Below the pieces are notes generated by a model, which saw nothing but the letters and a program-made list of their open reading frames with translations, had not been told where the DNA came from and searched no databases. This document shows positions 45,532 through 52,685 of a stretch of DNA of 64,000 nt, one piece after another (the stretch's first letter is position 1; every line of letters starts with the position of its first letter). The stretch is from assembly GCA_038109305.1 (NCBI GenBank), contig JAYNIR010000015.1, forward strand, positions 1-64,000. Reading direction: 5' to 3'. The stretch is from UBA1479 sp038109305. Lineage in GTDB: Bacteria > Pseudomonadota > Alphaproteobacteria > Rhodospirillales > Casp-alpha2. The position numbers and the translations under genes were made by a program.

Positions 45532-46314
45532 ATGGTACATTCATTTATCCGCATCGCCGCCCTGCTGGCGCTTCTCCTGCCGTTTATTGCGGCCGCCGAC
45601 GCAACCGCCCAGAACAAGGCCGTGGCGCCGGCTTCGCCGTTGCAGGTGTCCGCCGATCAGAAAGCGGCGTTCGAACAAGTCATCCGCGATTACCTGCTGG
45701 CCCATCCGGAAGTCGTCGTCGAAGCGATCCAAGTGTACCGCCAGCGCACCGAACAGGCCGAACAGGAACGGGCGAAAAAGGCGCTTGCGGCGCACGCAGG
45801 CGCGCTCAGTAATGACCCGGACAGCCCCGTCGCCGGAAACCCGAAAGGCGACGTGACCATCGTCGAATTTTTCGATTACCGGTGCGGCTACTGCAAACGC
45901 GTGCTGCCGACGATCCAGGAAGTTCTGAACACCGACAAGAACGTCAATCTGGTGTTCAAGGAATTTCCGATCCTCGGCGAGGATTCATTGTTCGCCTCCA
46001 AGGCGGCGATTGCGGCGCACATGATCGATCCGAAAAAATATGTGGGGCTGCACAACGCCCTGATGCAGACGACCGGCGCGCTTTCCGAAAAACGGGTGAT
46101 GCAGGTTCTCCAATCGCAGGGTTACGACGCAAAGGCCGTCCGCAAAAAAATGGATTCAGAAGAAGTCCAGGCCCACATTCAGAAAAATTATGCGCTCGCC
46201 GAAAGCCTGGACATCCGCGGCACGCCGGCGTTCGTCATAGGCAAGGAATTGGTGCCAGGCGCGGTCGACACCGACCAGATGCGGCAACTGATCAAAAAAG
46301 CCCGCAAGGGATAG
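45532..46314 (+). CDS. DsbA-family thiol oxidoreductase (ScsC-like)
   Basis: 260 residues from the ATG at 45532, after GAAGGAAG. A signal peptide is followed by an N-terminal helical region (RDYLLAHPEVVVEAIQVY) of the kind that oligomerises ScsC-type disulfide isomerases, then a thioredoxin fold with the active site RCGYCK (Cys near residues 118 and 121) and the cis-Pro in GTPAFVIG. It probably acts in periplasmic disulfide exchange. Isomerase versus oxidase cannot be told from sequence. Confidence 0.9.
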   Translation: MVHSFIRIAALLALLLPFIAAADATAQNKAVAPASPLQVSADQKAAFEQVIRDYLLAHPEVVVEAIQVYRQRTEQAEQERAKKALAAHAGALSNDPDSPVAGNPKGDVTIVEFFDYRCGYCKRVLPTIQEVLNTDKNVNLVFKEFPILGEDSLFASKAAIAAHMIDPKKYVGLHNALMQTTGALSEKRVMQVLQSQGYDAKAVRKKMDSEEVQAHIQKNYALAESLDIRGTPAFVIGKELVPGAVDTDQMRQLIKKARKG

Positions 46315-46339
46315 TCGGCGCAAGCGCCAGGCGGCCCGC

Positions 46340-47173
46340 TCAGCATTTCGGTGGCGGCAGCGCCTCGACTTCCTTCAACGACTGGATAATCGTGAAATCG
46401 GCCAAGTCCAGAACCATGTTCCGGGGAACGCCGTTCGCCAGAAGTTCCATGTCGATTTGAAAAGTCGGCGCTGCATCGGTCGCGCCGATTTCAAAAAAAG
46501 CGGCGTTGATCCGCCACCCGGGCCCTTGGGCCAAGGGACCCAAATCCTTGCCTGATGACGCGCCGGCAAGCGGCTTTTCGGGATCAAGATCTAGGATGAA
46601 ACTCGACATGATGTCGGGGCCTTTTTCCTCGGACCCATCGAACACGTAAAACCGGACCTGCTTAGTCCCTTTCGCCGCTTCAGCCGTCAGCTTCCGCACA
46701 TGGCTGATCGGCAGGTGGGTGCCTTCCGGCACCTTGACCGTGCGGCCTTGGGGCTGGGTATAGGTGACGACGCCGGCCGCGCCCTCGCGGGGGACCTTCA
46801 ATGTCCCTTGAAAGCGGGTGTCTTCGTTACCCGCCTTGCTCGTCGTGTGCACGGCGAACCGGTAGGACGTGGCGTCGTTCGATTCCCAACTGGTGAAGCG
46901 CACTTCCCGGTCGATCACGCCGCCGACGCGGGTCGCGATGCGCATGATCAGATGTTCGGCGACGATCCACCCGTCACAGGTTTTTTCCACCGACCGAGTC
47001 ACCGCGCCGGTGACGCCGGTGAACCGCGACATGCCTTTTTCGGCGCCGAGCTTCAATTCATAAATCGCTCGGTGCGGCACCGGGTCGCCGGCATGGGCCG
47101 TGGTCGCAGCAATGGCGGTCGACAGCAAGGCAGCGAAGGCGGCCGGGACGGCCAGGCGGTTGATTGTTTGCAT
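46340..47173 (-). CDS. EipB family (DUF1849) periplasmic protein
   Basis: 277 residues with a signal peptide (AALLSTAIAATTAHA) and the DUF1849 pattern HRAIYELKLG, VEKTCDGW, VRFTSWESND and the extreme C-terminal PPPKC. The two Cys correspond to the conserved disulfide of Brucella EipB, a beta-spiral protein needed for envelope integrity. Alphaproteobacteria-specific family. Convergent with the DsbA-like gene, which could form this disulfide. Confidence 0.88.
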   Translation of the reverse strand: MQTINRLAVPAAFAALLSTAIAATTAHAGDPVPHRAIYELKLGAEKGMSRFTGVTGAVTRSVEKTCDGWIVAEHLIMRIATRVGGVIDREVRFTSWESNDATSYRFAVHTTSKAGNEDTRFQGTLKVPREGAAGVVTYTQPQGRTVKVPEGTHLPISHVRKLTAEAAKGTKQVRFYVFDGSEEKGPDIMSSFILDLDPEKPLAGASSGKDLGPLAQGPGWRINAAFFEIGATDAAPTFQIDMELLANGVPRNMVLDLADFTIIQSLKEVEALPPPKC

Positions 47174-47224
47174 GGCTTGACAGTAGGCCGAACGGCGGCC
47201 TGGGACAACAGGGCGCGCCGATGC

Positions 47225-47953
47225 CTATCCCTGCGGCTGCGCGGGCATGCTTTGCAGCTCACGGCGGGCGGCATCATCGGCCATGGACGGCAAAACATCC
47301 GAGACGCTGGCGAAACGGCCGGCGGCATAGGCCTCCATCGGCACCGACAAAAGACCCAGCGGCAGGCCGCCCTAGGACCGCTCTGCCACATGACGGCCCC
47401 ACCAGAGCGCCTCGCCGTCCCGCACCCGGCGAAGCTGCGGCGCCAGATCCAGCCGGGCCTCGGCCCAGACGACGGCGAAATCCCGGATCAGGCCCGGCGT
47501 CGCGATCTCCATGACCGCATCGCAGGGGACGGACCGGCCGAGCCGCGTCAGATCGGTCAACGGAACCGCCGCCTTCCAGGCCTTGCGCAAAATGTCCCGG
47601 GCCGCCACCACGCGCACGAACCAGTATGACAAATGCCGCGCCACCGCGTCTTCAATGGCGTCCGCCGCTGGGCCCGTGCGACCGCGGTCGGCGATCGGTA
47701 GCACCATGACGCAGCGGGGCGCTGTCCTGAACAGATCCTTGCTGAGCCCGTAAGACACCTTCCGGCCCAGGCCCGACGCCTGTGCCGAACCGGGATCCGA
47801 TGCCGGGGCCGTCGCGTCGCTCGATGCATTGGGGGTTCGATGCGCCGACGGCGCGGCCGAGGTCTGCAATCGGGCGTCGTCGCGGTGATAGGTCGTCTGA
47901 TTGCAGGCGGTGAGCGCCACAAGTCCAGCGATGATGAAGTGCCGCCCCCACAT
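47225..47953 (-). pseudogene. Lipoprotein gene with in-frame TAG
   Basis: From the ATG at 47953 the frame encodes a lipoprotein (lipobox GLVALTAC), a Ser/Ala/Pro-rich linker and a domain with TAPRCVMVLPIADR, AIEDAVARHLSYWF and GRSVPCDAVMEIA. A TAG at 47374-47372 follows HVAERS, but the same frame continues GGLPLGLLSVPMEAYAAGRF to a second TAG at 47227-47225 with normal codon character. CAG to TAG would explain the break. If functional as it stands, a 193-residue protein is made. Family not recognised. Confidence 0.6.
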
Positions 47954-47960
47954 GGCCTTA

Positions 47961-48367
47961 TCACCGGTTGCCGTTGCCCGGGCGGTGTTCCGCCGACTGC
48001 GTCAGATCGGGGCAGAACGGCGTCAACCAATCGGCCAGCCGAAGCCTCGGCGCATAGGGACCGTAGGTTTCGGCGGAACGAAGGTGGAGCGCGTTCAAAA
48101 ACCCGAGTGGATGCAGGCCGACGCCGTGCGCGCTGTTGAGCGCTTCCAGCACAGTGCGGTCGGCGGCGGCGACCAGGTGGACCAGTTCCAACAGCGGCTT
48201 GGCGTATGTCCGGCAGACAATCATTCGCGCTAGCGCCCGCAGGCGCCGCCGCCGTATCGAGGCGCGCCGTCCGGCGCCTGGGCATCGGCGACAAGCGCGA
48301 GTGCGTCGGCCAGTTCGTCCGACTTGCCGGCTTCGAGCATCAGATTTTACGCGGGACGCAGGTCCAT
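47961..48367 (-). pseudogene. Unrecognised gene with early TAA and a frameshift
   Basis: The ATG at 48367, four bases after the transglycosylase stop, begins MDLRPA and meets TAA at 48349-48347. The same frame goes on NLMLEAGKSDELADALALVADAQAPDGA. Near a GGC-rich run (about 48230-48260) the coding frame shifts to one reading MIVCRTYAKPLLELVHLVAAADRT through to the stop at 47961. Both halves look protein-like and helical. A shorter product could start at ATG 48223. No family recognised. Confidence 0.5.
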
Positions 48368-48370
48368 GAT

Positions 48371-48898
48371 TTACAGAATTCCCCGGTAAAGGGCCTTTCG
48401 GTAATGGTGTTCCTTCTGCCGCACGCGGGTGACATAACCTTGTGTCCAGGGGATGACCCGGGCGTTGGGCCACGGGCCGACGGCAGACCCGCCATTATAA
48501 TAGGAAAGCGCCAGATCGATGCGGCCCCAGTAGCGGTCGATCAGCGAGCCCAGAAAATGCAGGCCCATGCGCACGTTCAGGCGCGGGTCCCACAGCCGGT
48601 CGGGGTGCATGCCGTATTTTCCCCGGGCCGTCGCCGGCATGATCTGCATGACGCCACGGGCGCCTTTGTGTGAGAGCGCATCCGGATCAAAAGCCGATTC
48701 CACATGGGTGACGGCGAGCGCCAGCGCCGGAGACACACCCTGTCGGCGGGCTTTGCGGACGACCAGGCGCTGCACCCGGCGGCGGACGCGATCATCCATG
48801 GATCGATTAGCGCGGGCGGGCAGGCCCAAGGCGGGCAACAGCAGCGCCGCGCCCAATATGGCGGCGGCGGCGCGGCGGGTGACGGATTTGGCAGTCAT
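48371..48898 (-). CDS. Lytic transglycosylase (SLT family)
   Basis: 175 residues from the ATG at 48898, overlapping the upstream stop by ATGA. Signal peptide, then a goose-lysozyme-like SLT domain with catalytic Glu in VTHVESAFDPDALS, followed by KGARGVMQIMPATA, DPRLNVRMGLHFLG and LALSYYNGGS. It cleaves peptidoglycan to 1,6-anhydro-muropeptides, which AnmK (18490-19620) would help recycle. It is the only uninterrupted gene of this four-gene operon. Confidence 0.9.
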   Translation of the reverse strand: MTAKSVTRRAAAAILGAALLLPALGLPARANRSMDDRVRRRVQRLVVRKARRQGVSPALALAVTHVESAFDPDALSHKGARGVMQIMPATARGKYGMHPDRLWDPRLNVRMGLHFLGSLIDRYWGRIDLALSYYNGGSAVGPWPNARVIPWTQGYVTRVRQKEHHYRKALYRGIL

Positions 48899-49338
48899 TT
48901 CGGTCCTCCGGTTTTTGCCAGGGCGTCGCGCCAACGGGCGTCCAGCGGCGCGACGATCAGGTTGGCCGACGGCAGCTTGGCGCGGGCTTCCATCGCGGCT
49001 TTAAGCGGCAGCGACGGATCGAGTACCAGCACGACGCGGCGGGCGGGGTCGAGTGCGGCGGGATCGATCGGTTTGAGATCGGGGCCGAGGAAGCGGCCGT
49101 CGTGATGAATGACCAGTTGGTCCTGCCGGGTGACCGGTTCGGCGGCGGCTTCGGGCGCGTCGGCGGGGGCCGACGCCAAGGCAGCCGTCTAAGGCGGCGG
49201 CAGGTCGGCCCGAACCGGCGATTTTTGCGGGCTGCCGGCGCCCATGGAAACTAGGGTCAGGACCATCAGCGAAAAAAAGGCCATGGCGAGCACCAAGGCG
49301 ATTTCGGTCATGGCGTTGCCATAATGGGAGCCGTCCAA
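48895..49338 (-). pseudogene. Single-pass membrane protein gene with in-frame TAG (ExbD/TolR-like layout)
   Basis: A TTG at 49338 follows GGAGGA by eight bases (an ATG at 49311 is the alternative). The frame gives one TM helix (IALVLAMAFFSLMVLTLV), a Pro-rich linker, then TAG at 49191-49189. In the same frame it continues TAALASAPADAPEAA and a small domain (QLVIHHDGRFLG, RRVVLVLDPSLPL, NLIVAPLDARW) ending at 48895. The layout resembles ExbD/TolR, without convincing sequence identity. CAG to TAG would explain the stop. Confidence 0.5.
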
Positions 49339-49444
49339 GGTCGGGGTCCTCCGTGATCTGTTCTTCGGGTGCGCTGACTATGCAAGGTCCGGGCGGTTTT
49401 TCCCTGTCGAGGGGCGGCGGCGAGGCGTATAGTTTGCGTAACGA

Positions 49445-49454
49445 TTGTATACAA
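49445..49454. promoter_or_regulatory. Putative GntR-family operator
   Basis: TTGTATACAA is a perfect 10-bp palindrome of the GTATAC type used by many GntR regulators. It lies 15 bp before the dioxygenase start and just downstream of a possible -10 (TATAGT, 49428-49433), a position suited to repression. No GntR gene is in the window. Confidence 0.45.
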
Positions 49455-49468
49455 AATTGGGAAACGCC

Positions 49469-50338
49469 ATGGACGTGCAACCTCTGCACCCGCTGTTTGC
49501 GGGCGAGGTCCGGGGTTTCGACATTTCGAAGCCGCTGACGCCCGCCGAAATCGACGCCGTGCGCAAGGCGATGGACGAATACGCGGTGTTGGTGTTTAGA
49601 AACCAATCCGTCGACGACGAACAGCACCGCCGGTTTTCGGAATATTTCGGGCCGCTGGAAATCAGCCGCAAGCTGCACCGGGCGGGCTACGTTCCCCGAC
49701 TGCACACGCACATGAGCGACGTTTCCAATCTGGATCAGAACGGCAAGCAGTACGCCCGCGACGACCAGCGGATGATGAGCCTTTACGCCAACCGGCTCTG
49801 GCATTCGGACAGTTCGTTCAAACGGGTGCCGGCGCGCTATTCGATCCTGGTCGCGCATGTGCTGCCGAAACACGGCGGCGGCCAAACGGAATTCGCCGAC
49901 ATGCGCGCCGCCTATGACGACCTGGACGACGCAACCAAGCAACGCATCGACGGCTGGATCTGCATGCATTCGATCATGGAAAGCCGGGCCAAGCTCGGCT
50001 TCACGGACTTCGACGAGGGCGAGCGCACGAACCTGCCGCCGGTGCCGCAGGTGTTGGTACGCACGCACCCCGGATCGGGCCGGAAAAGCGTTTACCTGGC
50101 GTCCCACGCCAGCCACATCGAAGGCCTGCCGGTGCCCGAGGGGCGGATGATCCTGATGGATCTGATCGAACACGCGACGCAGCGGAAATACGTCTACCGG
50201 CACGAGTGGCAGCCCGACGACGTGGTCATGTGGGACAACCGGTGCACCATGCACCGGGGCCGCTGGCACGATCCGGCCGACGTCCGCGACATGCGGCGGA
50301 CGACCGTTTCCGACGAAGTGCCGACGGTCACCGCCTAG
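49469..50338 (+). CDS. TauD/TfdA family dioxygenase, second copy
   Basis: 289 residues from the ATG at 49469. Iron ligands are H112 and D114 in WHSDSS and the distal His near 262 in TMHRGRW, with C-terminal Arg (DMRRTT) for 2-oxoglutarate. Length and the positions of the first two ligands are the same as in the gene at 552. The central region differs (SIMESRAKLGFTDFDEGERTNLPP), so substrates probably differ. Aryloxyalkanoates, taurine or other acids are possible. A GntR-like palindrome suggests induction by the substrate. Confidence 0.88.
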   Translation: MDVQPLHPLFAGEVRGFDISKPLTPAEIDAVRKAMDEYAVLVFRNQSVDDEQHRRFSEYFGPLEISRKLHRAGYVPRLHTHMSDVSNLDQNGKQYARDDQRMMSLYANRLWHSDSSFKRVPARYSILVAHVLPKHGGGQTEFADMRAAYDDLDDATKQRIDGWICMHSIMESRAKLGFTDFDEGERTNLPPVPQVLVRTHPGSGRKSVYLASHASHIEGLPVPEGRMILMDLIEHATQRKYVYRHEWQPDDVVMWDNRCTMHRGRWHDPADVRDMRRTTVSDEVPTVTA

Positions 50339-50446
50339 ACTTCCGTCCAGGTATCCGGCCCGGCCCCAACCGCCGATACTTGCGGCTGATGTCCGCGCCC
50401 GGGGGGACGAGGCCGGAGCCAGAAGAAATGTACGGCAATCCACCGC

Positions 50447-50776
50447 ATGACAAACCCGGCGCCCGGCGCGACGGCCATACCCCGCGCGCCGCAATATGCA
50501 TACAAAGGCGCGGTCACGGGCAGGACCGCCGCCGATCAGGCGTTCGACGCCTACATCGACAACATTTCTGAAACCGGCGCAGCGATCCAGCTCACCAATG
50601 CATCGGTGATCACGGACAACGCGCTGTTCGTGTCTATGCATATCGAAGGGCTGGGACAGTTCAAAGGCGACGTGGCGGGTATATACGACGGCAGGTTCGC
50701 CGTCGAATTTTCGGGAAGCGAGGTCGACCTGGACCGAGTTCGGGACCGCCTGCGGTCGCTCGACCGGAAGGCCTAG
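50447..50776 (+). CDS. PilZ-like domain protein lacking the RxxxR motif
   Basis: 109 residues. The PilZ signature DNISETGAAIQL (D/N-x-S-x-x-G) is present, followed by beta strands (LFVSMHIEGLGQFKGDVAGIYDGRFAVEF) and a C-terminal helix. The N-terminal Arg pair needed to bind cyclic di-GMP is not seen (QYAYKGAVTG in its place), so it may not bind the nucleotide. Its stop codon interlocks with that of the small opposite-strand gene. Confidence 0.7.
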   Translation: MTNPAPGATAIPRAPQYAYKGAVTGRTAADQAFDAYIDNISETGAAIQLTNASVITDNALFVSMHIEGLGQFKGDVAGIYDGRFAVEFSGSEVDLDRVRDRLRSLDRKA

Positions 50777-50946
50777 AAGTTCGACTTGTCGATGATCGTC
50801 CAGGCATAGGCGAGAAATGGGCTGAATAGCCCGATCCCGAATACCGTTAAGTTCACGATAAACCCAGCAACCTTGTCGACGGTGCGCCAGAACCCACGGC
50901 GAACAGGCTCGGCCACCGGTTCGGGCATTGCGTGTGCGACTACCAT
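50773..50946 (-). CDS. Small membrane protein, 57 residues
   Basis: An ATG at 50946 opens a 57-codon frame with a charged N-terminus (VRRGFWRTVDKV) and one hydrophobic segment (FIVNLTVFGIGLFSPFLAYAW) ending IIDKSNF. Codon usage looks coding. A TATAAT (50950-50945) overlaps the start, so an ATG at 50928 may be the true start. The stop codon overlaps that of the convergent PilZ gene by two bases. Function unknown. Confidence 0.55.
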   Translation of the reverse strand: MVVAHAMPEPVAEPVRRGFWRTVDKVAGFIVNLTVFGIGLFSPFLAYAWTIIDKSNF

Positions 50947-51145
50947 TATAGGAACCCCCGAAAAAGCGCCAGACCGCCAATGCGCCCGGCGCCCACAGGG
51001 GCGCGAAAGGTCGCATCCAACCTCAAGACATTGAGGCCGGACCGGCCATTTCCGCTATGATATTTTCGCGGGGCGTCCATGCAAAAAATGCAGAACAGCC
51101 GGGGCACGAAACGGCCTTCGGGCTTGCCTGATCCGCGCCCTCCCC

Positions 51146-52603
51146 CTAACGTCGGCGGCAATCAACCGACACACCACCCATGGGAGGAAGTACATGAGCG
51201 AGCGGAAACTTGCGGCCCTGATCACCGGATCCGGCCGCAACATCGGACGGGCCTGCGCCCTGGCCCTGGCCGACCAGGGTTTCAACATCGTCATCAACGG
51301 GTCGAGCGACCAAAAATCCTGCGACGCGGTCGCCGGCGAAGTCCGCGCCAAGGGCCAGGACGCCATGGTCATCATGGCCGACGTCGGCGACAAGGACGCC
51401 TGCGACGCCATGGCAGATCAGGCGATCAAAAAATTCGGCGGCGTCGACGTCTTGATCAACAACGCCGCGACGCGGCCGTCCCACGGATTTCTGGAAATGG
51501 CCGACGCGGACTGGCACCGAGTCTTGAAGGTCAACTTCCAGGCTGCCTTCTGGCTCGCGCGGAAATGCCTGCCGGGCATGGTCGATCGTGGCTGGGGCCG
51601 GATCATCAACATGGCCGGGATGAACGCGATCCACGGTTATAACGGGCGTTCGCACGTCAGCGCGTCGAAGCACGCAACCTGGGGCATGACCAAGGCGCTG
51701 GGCAAGGAATTCGGGCCCAACGGCATCACCACGAACATCATATCGCCGGGCCCCATCGGCGGCGATCACACGGACCCGAAAATGGCCGCCCATATCGCCG
51801 AAACGGCGGCGCGGGTGCCGGTCGGGCGCCGCGGCACGCCCGATGAAATCGCCGGCATGGTCGCCTACCTGGTTTCGGATGCGGGTGCTTTCATGAATGG
51901 TCAGCTGATCCAGGTCAACGGCGGCACGGAAACCTGAACCCGGACAGCCCTTAACCCTAATCCCGAAGCGCGCGTCCAGAAACCGGGCAAGTTCGTAGAA
52001 CCGGTACCCTTGCCGGACGACCGAATAGTGGCGGAAATCGAAAATCGTCGACGACAGGCCGTCGGCGTTGGCATCGCGGCATCCGCCGTGGTCGATTACG
52101 ATGTCCGCCGCCGCCACGAGATCGGGTTCGATGTCCGCGATCGAATACTTGGACCCGCTGAGCGATTTGTTCGCCGACGACCCAAACAACGGCCTACCGT
52201 GCGCGAAACTGAGGTCAGCCAGCGCATTGTGCAACGGCCCCGCGTTCAAAAGCATGTCCATGGTACCCTCGGTTTTTGAACTGGTTCGTACGACGAGCGG
52301 GTCCGTCGACGCAAGCATGGGATGGTCCGGGCGAAACGGCGCGACAACGGCGGCGCCGCGGGCGTCCAAAACGTGGAAGGCGTCCGATAGGCCGGCGCAC
52401 CCGAAACAGCCGGACGGCTTGTCGTAGCTGCGTTTCTTAATGTCGAAAATCCGGCGGATCACCGCTTCGGTCCGGCCGAGAACGGCGTAAGCGACATTCA
52501 GAGGGATGATTACGATTCCGCCGCCCAAGAGGCAGTCCAACACGGCCTGGGCCTCGGCCATTATGTCGTGCCCAAGAGGGTTATTCGTGGCCGGTATCGC
52601 CAT
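51146..52603 (-). CDS. YrdC/Sua5-like domain protein, frame continues antisense to the SDR gene
   Basis: The first about 220 codons (52603 to about 51945) resemble the YrdC fold: GGGIVIIPLNVAYAVLG, RTSSKTEGT and GSSANKSLSG. Such proteins make threonylcarbamoyl-AMP for tRNA t6A. This copy is divergent, and the usual PTDT motif is PLNV. No stop occurs at the end of the domain, and the frame runs through the whole opposite-strand SDR gene to 51146 (485 codons). The extra half is probably not real protein, so a lost stop is likely. Confidence 0.5.
   Translation of the reverse strand: MAIPATNNPLGHDIMAEAQAVLDCLLGGGIVIIPLNVAYAVLGRTEAVIRRIFDIKKRSYDKPSGCFGCAGLSDAFHVLDARGAAVVAPFRPDHPMLASTDPLVVRTSSKTEGTMDMLLNAGPLHNALADLSFAHGRPLFGSSANKSLSGSKYSIADIEPDLVAAADIVIDHGGCRDANADGLSSTIFDFRHYSVVRQGYRFYELARFLDARFGIRVKGCPGSGFRAAVDLDQLTIHESTRIRNQVGDHAGDFIGRAAAPDRHPRRRFGDMGGHFRVRVIAADGARRYDVRGDAVGPEFLAQRLGHAPGCVLRRADVRTPVITVDRVHPGHVDDPAPATIDHARQAFPREPEGSLEVDLQDSVPVRVGHFQKSVGRPRRGVVDQDVDAAEFFDRLICHGVAGVLVADVGHDDHGVLALGADFAGDRVAGFLVARPVDDDVETLVGQGQGAGPSDVAAGSGDQGRKFPLAHVLPPMGGVSVDCRRR
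51194..51937 (+). CDS. SDR-family protein lacking the catalytic Tyr
   Basis: 247 residues from the ATG at 51194, after GGAGG. Rossmann features are normal: TGSGRNIG nucleotide loop, ADVGD, LINNAA, and the C-terminal SPGPIGGD and LIQVNGGTET. The YxxxK motif reads VSASK: V155 replaces Tyr and K159 is kept. The usual catalytic Ser region is INMAGMNAIHG, without Ser. It may be a binding protein or use other residues. Annotation as an oxidoreductase should be cautious. Confidence 0.85.
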   Translation: MSERKLAALITGSGRNIGRACALALADQGFNIVINGSSDQKSCDAVAGEVRAKGQDAMVIMADVGDKDACDAMADQAIKKFGGVDVLINNAATRPSHGFLEMADADWHRVLKVNFQAAFWLARKCLPGMVDRGWGRIINMAGMNAIHGYNGRSHVSASKHATWGMTKALGKEFGPNGITTNIISPGPIGGDHTDPKMAAHIAETAARVPVGRRGTPDEIAGMVAYLVSDAGAFMNGQLIQVNGGTET

Positions 52604-52685
52604 GGCCCGACGCTAACCGCCGCAGATGGCCTTGTCAGCCGAAATTTGCTAAGAGAATCGATCACTTGGCGATAGCGAGAGGCCG

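Noticed and set aside
7190..49191. Alternative genetic code with sense TAG
   Set aside because: TAG ends conserved genes such as rne, glnE, the DsbA-like gene and the Atm1-like exporter at normal lengths, and two of the interrupting stops are TAA.
49001..51016. 671-codon minus-strand frame opposite the second dioxygenase
   Set aside because: Antisense shadow of a GC-rich gene. It shows no motif and crosses several real features.
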